Positions 23,149 through 26,844 of a stretch of 26,844 nucleotides of DNA are shown here, in pieces; position 1 is the stretch's first letter, and the number at the start of each line of letters is the position of its first letter. Location of the stretch: the NCBI GenBank assembly GCA_964591605.1, contig CAZQEN010000063.1:1-26844 (forward strand), written 5' to 3'. A program made the position numbers and the translations under genes. The notes below the pieces were generated by a model. That model saw nothing but the letters and a program-made list of their open reading frames with translations. It made no database searches and was not told where the DNA came from. This DNA is from CAYLLT01 sp964591605. GTDB taxonomy: Bacteria > Planctomycetota > Phycisphaerae > UBA1845 > PWPN01.

Positions 23149-23310
23149 ATGACCCTCTTGAATCGACAGCCTGGCTGCGCTCTCCGCCCGATTGCTGATC
23201 GGTGCGGCGACACGCTGTCGCTTCCTGCCGGCGCCCTCTCCCGCATACGAAGGAATGTCACCATGCGGGGTCCTCTCGCCGGCGTCAGGTCCGCGAGCTT
23301 CCCCAGATAA
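23149..23310 (+). CDS. Possible leaderless small ORF in the tRNA-array leader
   Basis: A 53-codon frame begins at the predicted transcript start of the promoter at 23112 and ends in TAA. The product is basic (MTLLNRQPGCALRPIADRC at the start) with no known motif. There is no ribosome site. It is listed because two other promoters in this array also place an ATG at the transcript start. It may be fortuitous. Confidence 0.15.
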   Translation: MTLLNRQPGCALRPIADRCGDTLSLPAGALSRIRRNVTMRGPLAGVRSASFPR

Positions 23311-23379
23311 CCAACGGTCACCATGCCGTCTGTGTACCGCCGTCGCGCGCAGTCGTACGTTCCGCGCGCCGCCCCCCGG

Positions 23380-23451
23380 GTCGCCGTGGTGTAATCGGCA
23401 ACACGCCGGTCCGCCAGTCCGGGATTGCGGGTTCGAGCCCCGCCGGTGACT
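23380..23451 (+). tRNA. tRNA-Gly (GCC), C33 variant
   Basis: Acceptor GTCGCCG pairs with CGGTGAC (one G-T). The D-stem is GTGT/ACAC, the T-arm is GCGGG-TTCGAGC-CCCGC, and the variable loop has four bases. The anticodon stem is CCGG/CCGG with an inner T-T mismatch, and the loop CCGCCAG gives anticodon GCC but with C at position 33. No CCA is encoded. The isotype is less certain because the anticodon loop is unusual. Confidence 0.65.
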
Positions 23452-23468
23452 TCTTAATGAAGGTCTGC

Positions 23469-23541
23469 GCTGGCGTAGCTCAATCGGAAGAGCGGCCCCT
23501 TCGTAAGGGGCAGGTTGCCGGATCGTCCCCGGCCGTCAGCT
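23469..23541 (+). tRNA. tRNA-Thr (CGT)
   Basis: Acceptor GCTGGCG/CGTCAGC, D-stem GCTC/GAGC, anticodon arm GCCCC-TTCGTAA-GGGGC. The T-stem is GCCGG/CCGGC, with a T-loop reading ATCGTCC, so bases 54 and 58 are A and T instead of T and A. No CCA is encoded. Confidence 0.85.
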
Positions 23542-23543
23542 CA

Positions 23544-23617
23544 GGGCCAGTGGCGCAATCGGACAGCGCAGCGGTCTTCTAAACCGCCGATTGCAGGTTC
23601 GAGTCCTGCCTGGCCCA
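23544..23617 (+). tRNA. tRNA-Arg (TCT)
   Basis: Acceptor GGGCCAG/CTGGCCC is perfect. The D-stem is GCGC/GCGC, the anticodon arm GCGGT-CTTCTAA-ACCGC and the T-arm GCAGG-TTCGAGT-CCTGC. It begins three bases after the tRNA-Thr discriminator base. No CCA is encoded. Confidence 0.95.
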
Positions 23618-23622
23618 TCGCG

Positions 23623-23695
23623 TGCCCAGAAGCTCCATCGGACGAGTCCTCGCGTCCTGAGCGGGTGGCTGCGGACTCGACGCCCGCCGGGGCGC
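23623..23695 (+). tRNA. Divergent tRNA-Arg (CCT)
   Basis: The total length of 73 and all arm lengths fit a tRNA. The D-stem is GCTC/GAGT with GG in the loop. The anticodon arm CTCGC-GTCCTGA-GCGGG has T33 and anticodon CCT. The T-arm is GCGGA-CTCGACG-CCCGC. Departures are an acceptor with one A-G mismatch and a T1-G72 pair, A at position 8, C at 54, and one T-stem mismatch. It is either a functional outlier or a decaying copy. Confidence 0.5.
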
Positions 23696-23699
23696 ACAG

Positions 23700-23770
23700 G
23701 ATCGGGTCGCTCAGTGGCAGAGCAGCGGTTTCATACGCCGCCAACGGTGGTTCGATTCCACCCCCGATCA
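23700..23770 (+). tRNA. tRNA with CAT anticodon (Met, or Ile if lysidine-modified)
   Basis: Acceptor GATCGGG/CCCGATC, D-stem GCTC/GAGC, anticodon arm GCGGT-TTCATAC-GCCGC, T-arm GGTGG-TTCGATT-CCACC. The paired 1-72 position and the lack of three G-C pairs in the anticodon stem argue against an initiator tRNA. Confidence 0.92.
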
Positions 23771-23774
23771 GTCA

Positions 23775-23848
23775 GGGCCTGTGGCGCAATGGTTCAGCGC
23801 GGCTCGCTCATCACGAGACGGTTCCCGGTTCGAGTCCGGGCGGGCCCA
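23775..23848 (+). tRNA. Second tRNA with CAT anticodon
   Basis: Acceptor GGGCCTG/CGGGCCC (one T-G pair), D-stem GCGC/GCGC, anticodon loop CTCATCA with a G-A mismatch at 27-43, T-arm CCCGG-TTCGAGT-CCGGG. Base 37 is C rather than the usual A. One of the two CAT tRNAs could be the Ile2 type read by TilS. Confidence 0.85.
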
Positions 23849-23850
23849 GC

Positions 23851-23919
23851 GAGCGTGACAGTGAACACCAGCGTGGCCGCCGTCGCGACAGGTCGGCGGC
23901 TCGATGCCGCTCACGCTGA
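23851..23919 (+). other. tRNA-like element of 69 bases, possibly a decayed tRNA
   Basis: A 7-bp pairing AGCGTGA (23852-23858) with TCACGCT (23911-23917) encloses the segment GGCGG-CTCGATG-CCGCT, which looks like a T-arm with C54. The spacing equals one tRNA slot between two tRNA genes. The D and anticodon arms are not convincing and no T33-anticodon loop is found. Confidence 0.3.
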
Positions 23920-23922
23920 TGC

Positions 23923-23994
23923 AGGCGCGTGACTCAACGGCAGAGTGCCTGGCTTACATCCAGGAAGTTGTCGGTTCGACTCCGGCCGCGCCTA
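23923..23994 (+). tRNA. tRNA-Val (TAC)
   Basis: Acceptor AGGCGCG/CGCGCCT, D-stem ACTC/GAGT, anticodon arm CCTGG-CTTACAT-CCAGG, T-arm GTCGG-TTCGACT-CCGGC. No CCA is encoded. It is the last gene of the first tRNA block. Confidence 0.93.
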
Positions 23995-24032
23995 TGTAGG
24001 TGTCAGTTTCGCAGAAAAAACCATCGAGCGCC

Positions 24033-24061
24033 TTGCTTTTGTGTTCGATACAGGTTATATT
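24033..24061 (+). promoter_or_regulatory. Sigma-70-like promoter inside the tRNA array (first internal)
   Basis: TTGCTT (24033-24038) and TATATT (24056-24061) have a 17-base spacer. The ATG of a short frame begins at 24068, about at the expected transcript start. A strong terminator follows at 24184. Confidence 0.55.
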
Positions 24062-24067
24062 GCAGGT

Positions 24068-24157
24068 ATGAGTTGTGAATATACACACATTTGCCACCCC
24101 AAACCGCAAAAGGATAATCCCGGAACGGATCGTCCGCTGGGGAGGCTGCGTGTGTAG
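24068..24157 (+). CDS. Possible leaderless small ORF between tRNA-Val and tRNA-Asn
   Basis: A 29-codon frame (starting MSCEYTHICHPKPQKDNPG) begins at the predicted transcript start and ends before the terminator at 24184. No family is recognised. It may instead be part of a small non-coding RNA of about 150 bases spanning 24068-24219. Confidence 0.2.
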   Translation: MSCEYTHICHPKPQKDNPGTDRPLGRLRV

Positions 24158-24183
24158 ATAGAAACACAATGTGGCGCCAACAG

Positions 24184-24219
24184 GCCGGGCGATCCCGATC
24201 GGGTCGCCCGGCTTTTTTT
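24184..24219 (+). terminator. Intrinsic terminator directly before tRNA-Asn
   Basis: GCCGGGCGA (24184-24192) pairs with TCGCCCGGC (24204-24212), extended inside by CCC/GGG, and seven T residues follow. Only two bases separate the T-run from the tRNA-Asn gene. Confidence 0.9.
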
Positions 24220-24221
24220 AT

Positions 24222-24294
24222 TGCCGGGTAGTTCAACGGGTAGAACGCCTGACTGTTGATCAGGATGTTGGGGGTTCGACTCCCTCCTCGGCAG
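24222..24294 (+). tRNA. tRNA-Asn (GTT)
   Basis: Acceptor TGCCGGG/CTCGGCA, D-stem GTTC/GAAC, anticodon arm CCTGA-CTGTTGA-TCAGG, T-arm GGGGG-TTCGACT-CCCTC. No CCA is encoded. Its 5' end abuts the preceding terminator, so its expression needs read-through or another arrangement. Confidence 0.95.
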
Positions 24295-24388
24295 TGGATA
24301 AGGGGTGTGAACATGTACCACATGCTCGACAGGGACGGTGCGCGCGGATGCTCCGCGCATCTCAAACAAAGCGGCGGCCCCACTCTTC

Positions 24389-24461
24389 GGGTCCGTAGCT
24401 CAATGGACGGAGCATCCGGCTTTTAACCGGAGGGCTGTGGGTTCGAGCCCCACCGGACCCA
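24389..24461 (+). tRNA. tRNA-Lys (TTT)
   Basis: Acceptor GGGTCCG/CGGACCC, D-stem GCTC/GAGC, anticodon arm TCCGG-CTTTTAA-CCGGA, T-arm GTGGG-TTCGAGC-CCCAC; all stems are perfect. The 94 bases before it hold a GC hairpin (24342-24358) but no tRNA. Confidence 0.97.
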
Positions 24462-24521
24462 TCGTCGTTCGCCGGCTTCACGGCCCAAAGCACAGCGGCG
24501 CGCGAGGCGGCATCGCAACAA

Positions 24522-24596
24522 CAGGGTGTCGCTCGACCCGGCAGAGCGCCCGGCTTCCCGGCCGCGAGGCTGCACGTTCGATTTGTGCCACCCTGA
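24522..24596 (+). tRNA. tRNA-Gly-like with apparent 8-base anticodon loop
   Basis: Acceptor CAGGGTG/CACCCTG is perfect, D-stem GCTC/GAGC has GG in its loop, and the T-arm is GCACG-TTCGATT-TGTGC. The best anticodon arm is CCCGG with CCGCG (one C-C mismatch) around an 8-base loop CTTCCCGG, leaving a standard 5-base variable loop. This gives TCC or the four-base TCCC as anticodon. A 7-base loop gives at least two stem mismatches. Confidence 0.65.
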
Positions 24597-24599
24597 TGC

Positions 24600-24673
24600 G
24601 GGAACGTCGTCCAGGTGGTCAGGACGCCTGTCTGATACACAGGAGGTCGAAGGTTCGAATCCTTCCGTTCCCA
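24600..24673 (+). tRNA. tRNA-Ile (GAT)
   Basis: Acceptor GGGAACG/CGTTCCC, D-stem GTCC/GGAC, anticodon arm CCTGT-CTGATAC-ACAGG, T-arm GAAGG-TTCGAAT-CCTTC; all stems are perfect. Confidence 0.95.
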
Positions 24674-24677
24674 TCGA

Positions 24678-24750
24678 GACTCCGTAGCTCAATCCGGAGA
24701 GCTCCCGGTTCTTACCCGGAGGGTTGCAGGTTCGATTCCTGCCGGGGTCA
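24678..24750 (+). tRNA. tRNA-Lys (CTT)
   Basis: Acceptor GACTCCG/CGGGGTC (one T-G), D-stem GCTC/GAGC, anticodon loop TTCTTAC on CCCGG/CCGGA with one outer mismatch, T-arm GCAGG-TTCGATT-CCTGC. Confidence 0.9.
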
Positions 24751-24753
24751 TGA

Positions 24754-24827
24754 CAGGGTGTAGGCCAGCTGGGCAGGTCGCTCCCCTCGGACGGGAGAGG
24801 TCGCTGGTTCGAATCCAGCCACCCTGA
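24754..24827 (+). tRNA. tRNA-Pro (CGG)
   Basis: Acceptor CAGGGTG/CACCCTG, D-stem GGCC/GGTC, anticodon arm CTCCC-CTCGGAC-GGGAG, T-arm GCTGG-TTCGAAT-CCAGC. Its acceptor stem is identical to that of the Gly-like tRNA at 24522. Confidence 0.95.
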
Positions 24828-24831
24828 CGTC

Positions 24832-24902
24832 GGCTCATGGGTGTGGTGGTCGCATGCTGCCTCGTCAAGGCAGTGGAAGGGGTTCGATTCCCCTATGAGC
24901 CG
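24832..24902 (+). tRNA. tRNA-Asp (GTC), C33 variant
   Basis: Acceptor GGCTCAT/ATGAGCC with discriminator G, as expected for Asp. Anticodon arm CTGCC-TCGTCAA-GGCAG is perfect but has C at position 33. The D-stem GTGT/GCAT has two wobble pairs, and base 8 is G instead of T. T-arm AGGGG-TTCGATT-CCCCT. Confidence 0.75.
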
Positions 24903-24907
24903 TTCGT

Positions 24908-24980
24908 GCCATCGTAGCTCAATGGGCAGAGCGCCGGTCCTGTAAACCGGTGGTTGCAGGTTCGATGCCTGTCGATGGCC
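24908..24980 (+). tRNA. tRNA-Thr (TGT), C33 variant
   Basis: Acceptor GCCATCG/CGATGGC, D-stem GCTC/GAGC, anticodon arm CCGGT-CCTGTAA-ACCGG (C at 33 in place of T), T-arm GCAGG-TTCGATG-CCTGT. It is the last gene of the second block. Confidence 0.85.
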
Positions 24981-25048
24981 TTTCGCCGGAAGTGATGTTC
25001 AATGTCCTCAGAATCGAACGATATACTCAGCGAATATCATTTCATGTG

Positions 25049-25077
25049 TTGACTGATGCCGATGTGTGAGCTATATA
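25049..25077 (+). promoter_or_regulatory. Sigma-70-like promoter inside the tRNA array (second internal)
   Basis: TTGACT (25049-25054) and TATATA (25072-25077) have a 17-base spacer. An ATG begins at 25085. A further candidate, TTCAAT and TATACT with an 18-base spacer, lies upstream at 24998-25027. Confidence 0.6.
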
Positions 25078-25084
25078 TACTATC

Positions 25085-25168
25085 ATGAAGATGAACCGAT
25101 CATCGCGCTTCAGTCGCCATGAACAAGAGCAGTCCTTCGCGGACCGTTCGGAGGTGACCATGCGCTAG
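25085..25168 (+). CDS. Possible leaderless small ORF between tRNA-Thr and tRNA-Glu
   Basis: A 27-codon frame (starting MKMNRSSRFSRHEQEQSF, ending VTMR) begins at the predicted transcript start. Its last two codons form, with the GGAGG at 25150-25154, a minimal ATG-CGC-TAG frame. No family is recognised. A small RNA of about 145 bases ending at the terminator is an alternative. Confidence 0.2.
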   Translation: MKMNRSSRFSRHEQEQSFADRSEVTMR

Positions 25169-25194
25169 GTGATCGAAATCGCATGAACATCCAG

Positions 25195-25227
25195 GCCGGA
25201 CGGTCCCGATGGACCGCCCGGCTTTTT
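25195..25227 (+). terminator. Intrinsic terminator before tRNA-Glu
   Basis: GCCGGACGGTCC (25195-25206) pairs with GGACCGCCCGGC (25211-25222) with one mismatch around CGAT, followed by TTTTT. It is clearly similar in sequence to the terminator at 24184-24219. Confidence 0.88.
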
Positions 25228-25236
25228 GCGTTTTAC

Positions 25237-25310
25237 GGCCTCGTAGATCAACGGGCGAGATCACCGGGCTTTCATCCCGGAGGTTGCCGGTTCAAGCCCG
25301 GCCGAGGTCA
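25237..25310 (+). tRNA. tRNA-Glu (TTC)
   Basis: Acceptor GGCCTCG/CGAGGTC (one G-T), D-stem GATC/GATC, anticodon arm CCGGG-CTTTCAT-CCCGG, T-arm GCCGG-TTCAAGC-CCGGC. Confidence 0.95.
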
Positions 25311-25314
25311 GTCG

Positions 25315-25336
25315 TGGAAGGTGCGCGCACCTTCCA
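25315..25336. repeat. Perfect 22-bp palindrome between two tRNA-Glu genes
   Basis: TGGAAGGTGCG is followed at once by its reverse complement. No T-run follows, so it is not an ordinary terminator. It fills nearly the whole 31-base spacer. Confidence 0.85.
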
Positions 25337-25341
25337 GTCAG

Positions 25342-25414
25342 AGGCGCGTAGATTAATCGGCAGATCGTCGGACTCTCGATCCGAAGGTTGCGGGTTCAAG
25401 TCCCGTCGCGCCCG
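25342..25414 (+). tRNA. tRNA-Glu (CTC)
   Basis: D-stem GATT/GATC, anticodon arm TCGGA-CTCTCGA-TCCGA, T-arm GCGGG-TTCAAGT-CCCGT. The acceptor has six pairs, with an A1-C72 mismatch at the end. Its T-loop TTCAAGT has A57, as does that of the tRNA-Glu (TTC). Confidence 0.88.
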
Positions 25415-25416
25415 GT

Positions 25417-25490
25417 GTGGCCGTAGCTCAGGTGGCCCAGAGCACCGCGCTGTGAACGCGGGGACGCGGGTTCGACTCCCGCCGGTCACC
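25417..25490 (+). tRNA. tRNA-His (GTG)
   Basis: Acceptor GTGGCCG/CGGTCAC, D-stem GCTC/GAGC, anticodon arm CCGCG-CTGTGAA-CGCGG, T-arm GCGGG-TTCGACT-CCCGC. The discriminator is C, as expected for His. The base before position 1 is T, so the usual extra 5' G would not be genome-encoded. Confidence 0.93.
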
Positions 25491-25561
25491 CTTGACACGC
25501 CGGCGACACACGCCGCGAGGGCGATCAATGTGCCGGCGCTGCCCGCTCGCGTGTCAAGGGT
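25488..25561. repeat. 13-bp perfect inverted repeat with structured interior
   Basis: ACCCTTGACACGC (25488-25500) is repeated inverted as GCGTGTCAAGGGT (25549-25561). Inside, CGCGAG (25514-25519) can pair with CTCGCG in competition with the right arm. It occupies the spacer between tRNA-His and tRNA-Ser, and its left arm includes the last three bases of tRNA-His. No T-run follows. Confidence 0.75.
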
Positions 25562-25569
25562 CACCCCAG

Positions 25570-25659
25570 GGAAGGCAAAGCCATCAGCCGGGATGGCCCC
25601 CGTCTCGAAAACGGGTGGTTCGCCGAGAGGTGAATGAGGATCGTGCCCTCTGCCTTCCG
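25570..25659 (+). tRNA. tRNA-Ser (CGA), class II
   Basis: Acceptor GGAAGGC (25570-25576) pairs with GCCTTCC (25652-25658), with discriminator G as expected for Ser. The D-arm is short with GG in its loop. The anticodon arm CCCGT-CTCGAAA-ACGGG is perfect, and a 19-base variable region follows. The T-arm GAGG-ATCGTGC-CCTC again has A54 and T58 swapped, and base 8 is A. The variable-arm stem is weak. Confidence 0.75.
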
Positions 25660-25664
25660 TACAC

Positions 25665-25738
25665 AGCGGCGTAGCTCAACCGGACAGAGCCCCCGACTAC
25701 GAATCGGGCCGATGCAGGTTCGACTCCTGCCGCCGTTG
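25665..25738 (+). tRNA. tRNA-Arg (ACG)
   Basis: Acceptor AGCGGCG/CGCCGTT, D-stem GCTC/GAGC, anticodon arm CCCGA-CTACGAA-TCGGG, T-arm GCAGG-TTCGACT-CCTGC. A34 is the base normally changed to inosine by TadA. Confidence 0.94.
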
Positions 25739-25744
25739 TCCAGA

Positions 25745-25818
25745 GGAAGCGTAGCTCAAACGGAAAGAGCGCCGCCCTCCGAAGGCGGTCGATGCAGGTT
25801 CGAGTCCTGCCGTTTCCA
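25745..25818 (+). tRNA. tRNA-Arg (CCG)
   Basis: Acceptor GGAAGCG/CGTTTCC, D-stem GCTC/GAGC, anticodon arm CCGCC-CTCCGAA-GGCGG, T-arm GCAGG-TTCGAGT-CCTGC. Confidence 0.96.
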
Positions 25819-25827
25819 TGAGTCACG

Positions 25828-25912
25828 GGATGGTGACGCCGGGCGCGGGCTGGCCGCTGGTTGCTAACCAGATGGTGCCTTCGGGCATGGGGTTCGACTC
25901 CCTCGCCATCCG
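25828..25912 (+). tRNA. tRNA-Ser (GCT), class II
   Basis: Acceptor GGATGGT/GCCATCC with discriminator G. The D-stem is GCC/GGC, and the anticodon loop TTGCTAA sits on CTGG/CCAG. The long variable arm TGCC-TTCG-GGCA has a stable tetraloop. The T-arm is GGGG-TTCGACT-CCCT. Confidence 0.92.
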
Positions 25913-25919
25913 CTCAGAC

Positions 25920-25991
25920 GGGCCTGTGGTGTAACCGGAAGCATGCCGCACTCTGACTGCGGCGGTGCGGGTTCGACTCCTGCCGGGCCAG
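25920..25991 (+). tRNA. tRNA-Gln (CTG)
   Basis: Anticodon arm CCGCA-CTCTGAC-TGCGG, D-stem GTGT/GCAT, T-arm GCGGG-TTCGACT-CCTGC. The acceptor has a G1-A72 mismatch above six pairs, with G at 73. A weak 1-72 pair and G73 are known identity features of bacterial tRNA-Gln. Confidence 0.9.
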
Positions 25992-25995
25992 TCGA

Positions 25996-26068
25996 TGCCC
26001 CGTGGCGCAATCGGCAGCGCGCATGGCTTTGACCCATGAGGATGAAGGTTCGATCCCTTCCGGGGCAG
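25996..26068 (+). tRNA. tRNA-Gln (TTG)
   Basis: Acceptor TGCCCCG/CGGGGCA (T1-A72) with G73, D-stem GCGC/GCGC, anticodon arm CATGG-CTTTGAC-CCATG, T-arm GAAGG-TTCGATC-CCTTC. Confidence 0.96.
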
Positions 26069-26073
26069 TGGAC

Positions 26074-26144
26074 GTGCAGATAGCTCAAGGGTAGAGCGTT
26101 GGCTTGAAACGCCAAAGACGGTGGTTCGAATCCGCCTCTGCACA
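26074..26144 (+). tRNA. tRNA-Phe (GAA)
   Basis: Acceptor GTGCAGA/TCTGCAC, D-stem GCTC/GAGC, anticodon arm TTGGC-TTGAAAC-GCCAA, T-arm GGTGG-TTCGAAT-CCGCC. It is the last tRNA of the array. No CCA is encoded. Confidence 0.96.
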
Positions 26145-26241
26145 TGGAACCGCTGGACCCGCGGCTCAAGACGGGTATACTGCTCCCGCGATTTCGCGCC
26201 GGGCGAAGCGTGACCCTCATCCAAACCGACAGGAGGTTTCC

Positions 26242-26562
26242 ATGCCGCAGGTCAAGCATGTGGTGTTGCTCAAGTTCAAGAGCACGACGACGCCGCAGAA
26301 AGTCCGTGAGATGTTCGCCGCTCTGGACGGACTGCGCGGCAAGATCCCCGGCCTCCTCGACTTCTCCGGCGGGCCTTATTCCAGTGGGGAGGGTCTCAAC
26401 AAGGGCTTCACGCACGGCTTCGTGATGACGTTCGCGGACGCGCAGAGCCGCGACACCTATCTGCCGCACCCCGAACACGAGAAGGTCAAACAGATCATCT
26501 TTCCGGAGCTCGACGGAGGACTCGACGGCGTAGTCGCCTTCGACTGGATCCACTCCGCGTGA
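26242..26562 (+). CDS. Dabb-family (stress-responsive A/B barrel) protein
   Basis: This 106-residue cytoplasmic protein starts five bases after a perfect AGGAGG. The pattern VKHVVLLKFKSTTTPQKV, then LDGLRGKIPGLLDFSGG, then FTHGFVMTFADAQSRDTYLPHPEHEKV matches the Dabb fold (PF07876) over its full usual length of about 100 residues: an initial HVVLxKF strand, a helix, and the central H-x-x-F plus Y-x-x-HP-x-H motif. Members form dimeric alpha-beta barrels; biochemical roles are mostly unknown. It follows the last tRNA by about 100 bases, with a possible -10 box TATACT in the gap, and is probably transcribed on its own. Confidence 0.92.
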   Translation: MPQVKHVVLLKFKSTTTPQKVREMFAALDGLRGKIPGLLDFSGGPYSSGEGLNKGFTHGFVMTFADAQSRDTYLPHPEHEKVKQIIFPELDGGLDGVVAFDWIHSA

Positions 26563-26607
26563 CCGCGGGCCGGCTATGATGACCCTGAAAGGGCCGGGGG
26601 AATCACC

Positions 26608-26844
<237 letters not shown>

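Larger units (their letters stand above)
22938..23379. other. Leader region of the tRNA array
   Basis: No gene with good support is present. A promoter stands at 23112-23140 with a short open frame at its predicted transcript start. A minus-strand frame of 106 codons (start near 23125) overlaps the metallohydrolase gene and has no recognisable domain. The stretch from 23311 to 23379 is GC-rich and I see nothing else in it. Confidence 0.4.

Noticed and set aside
24295..24388. A further tRNA in the gap before tRNA-Lys
   Set aside because: There is a GC hairpin at 24342-24358 but no T-arm, D-arm or anticodon loop could be placed.
24462..24521. A further tRNA in the gap before the Gly-like tRNA
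   Set aside because: At 60 bases it is too short and has no TTCRA-type T-loop with a paired stem.
23954..26224. Several minus-strand frames with peptides such as GGSRTPNILINSQAFYPL or GRTRTCIDRLRRAALFP
   Set aside because: These are translations of the complement of tRNA genes, a known source of false proteins in databases.

Overview
The window looks like chromosome from a high-GC planctomycete, most likely class Phycisphaerae. The grounds are several secreted proteins ending in VPEP plus a hydrophobic stretch and a basic tail (PEP-CTERM), a pseudopilin with the planctomycete H-X9-DG style C-terminus, dockerin-like calcium loops, large periplasmic glycosidases, a CehA/McbA metallohydrolase, and tRNA genes without an encoded CCA end. 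This assignment is an inference from protein families.

Layout. Positions 1-3073 hold a secreted-protein cluster: a ThuA-like secreted protein running off the left edge, three PEP-CTERM or PEP-CTERM-like proteins on the minus strand, and a small XRE regulator with a candidate operator. Positions 3535-4402 hold a second XRE regulator and a toxin-antitoxin locus reduced to its antitoxin. Positions 4403-9632 form a vitamin B12 region: a BtuF-like cobalamin-binding protein, then a promoter, a cobalamin riboswitch carrying a palindromic insertion, an intrinsic terminator, a PEP-CTERM repeat-fold protein, a dockerin-bearing surface protein whose N-terminus is read through an 11-copy 7-bp repeat, and a pseudopilin. 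Positions 9760-11377 encode a sigma-54 activator with a degenerate receiver. Positions 11380-17628 (minus) encode two large glycosidase-like proteins, followed by murD (17708-19075, minus) whose last codons lie in an 8-bp tandem repeat. Positions 19202-20410 hold a GntR/LacI hybrid regulator with promoter and terminator, and 20502-22937 a secreted PHP-type metallohydrolase.

Positions 23112-26144 hold a dense array of 25 tRNA genes, all on the plus strand and reading 15 amino acids. Some are unusual: three have C at position 33, two have swapped 54/58 bases in the T-loop, and one glycine tRNA is best folded with an 8-base anticodon loop. Three sigma-70-like promoters, each with a 17-bp spacer and an ATG 6-8 bases beyond the -10 box, precede or interrupt the array, and two near-identical intrinsic terminators divide it into blocks. 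The window ends with a Dabb-family protein and the start of a thioredoxin/NHL-type protein.

The two most interesting units are the B12-riboswitch surface operon, which may be a planctomycete surface system for cobalamin capture with a possible phase-variable component, and the non-canonical tRNA array.
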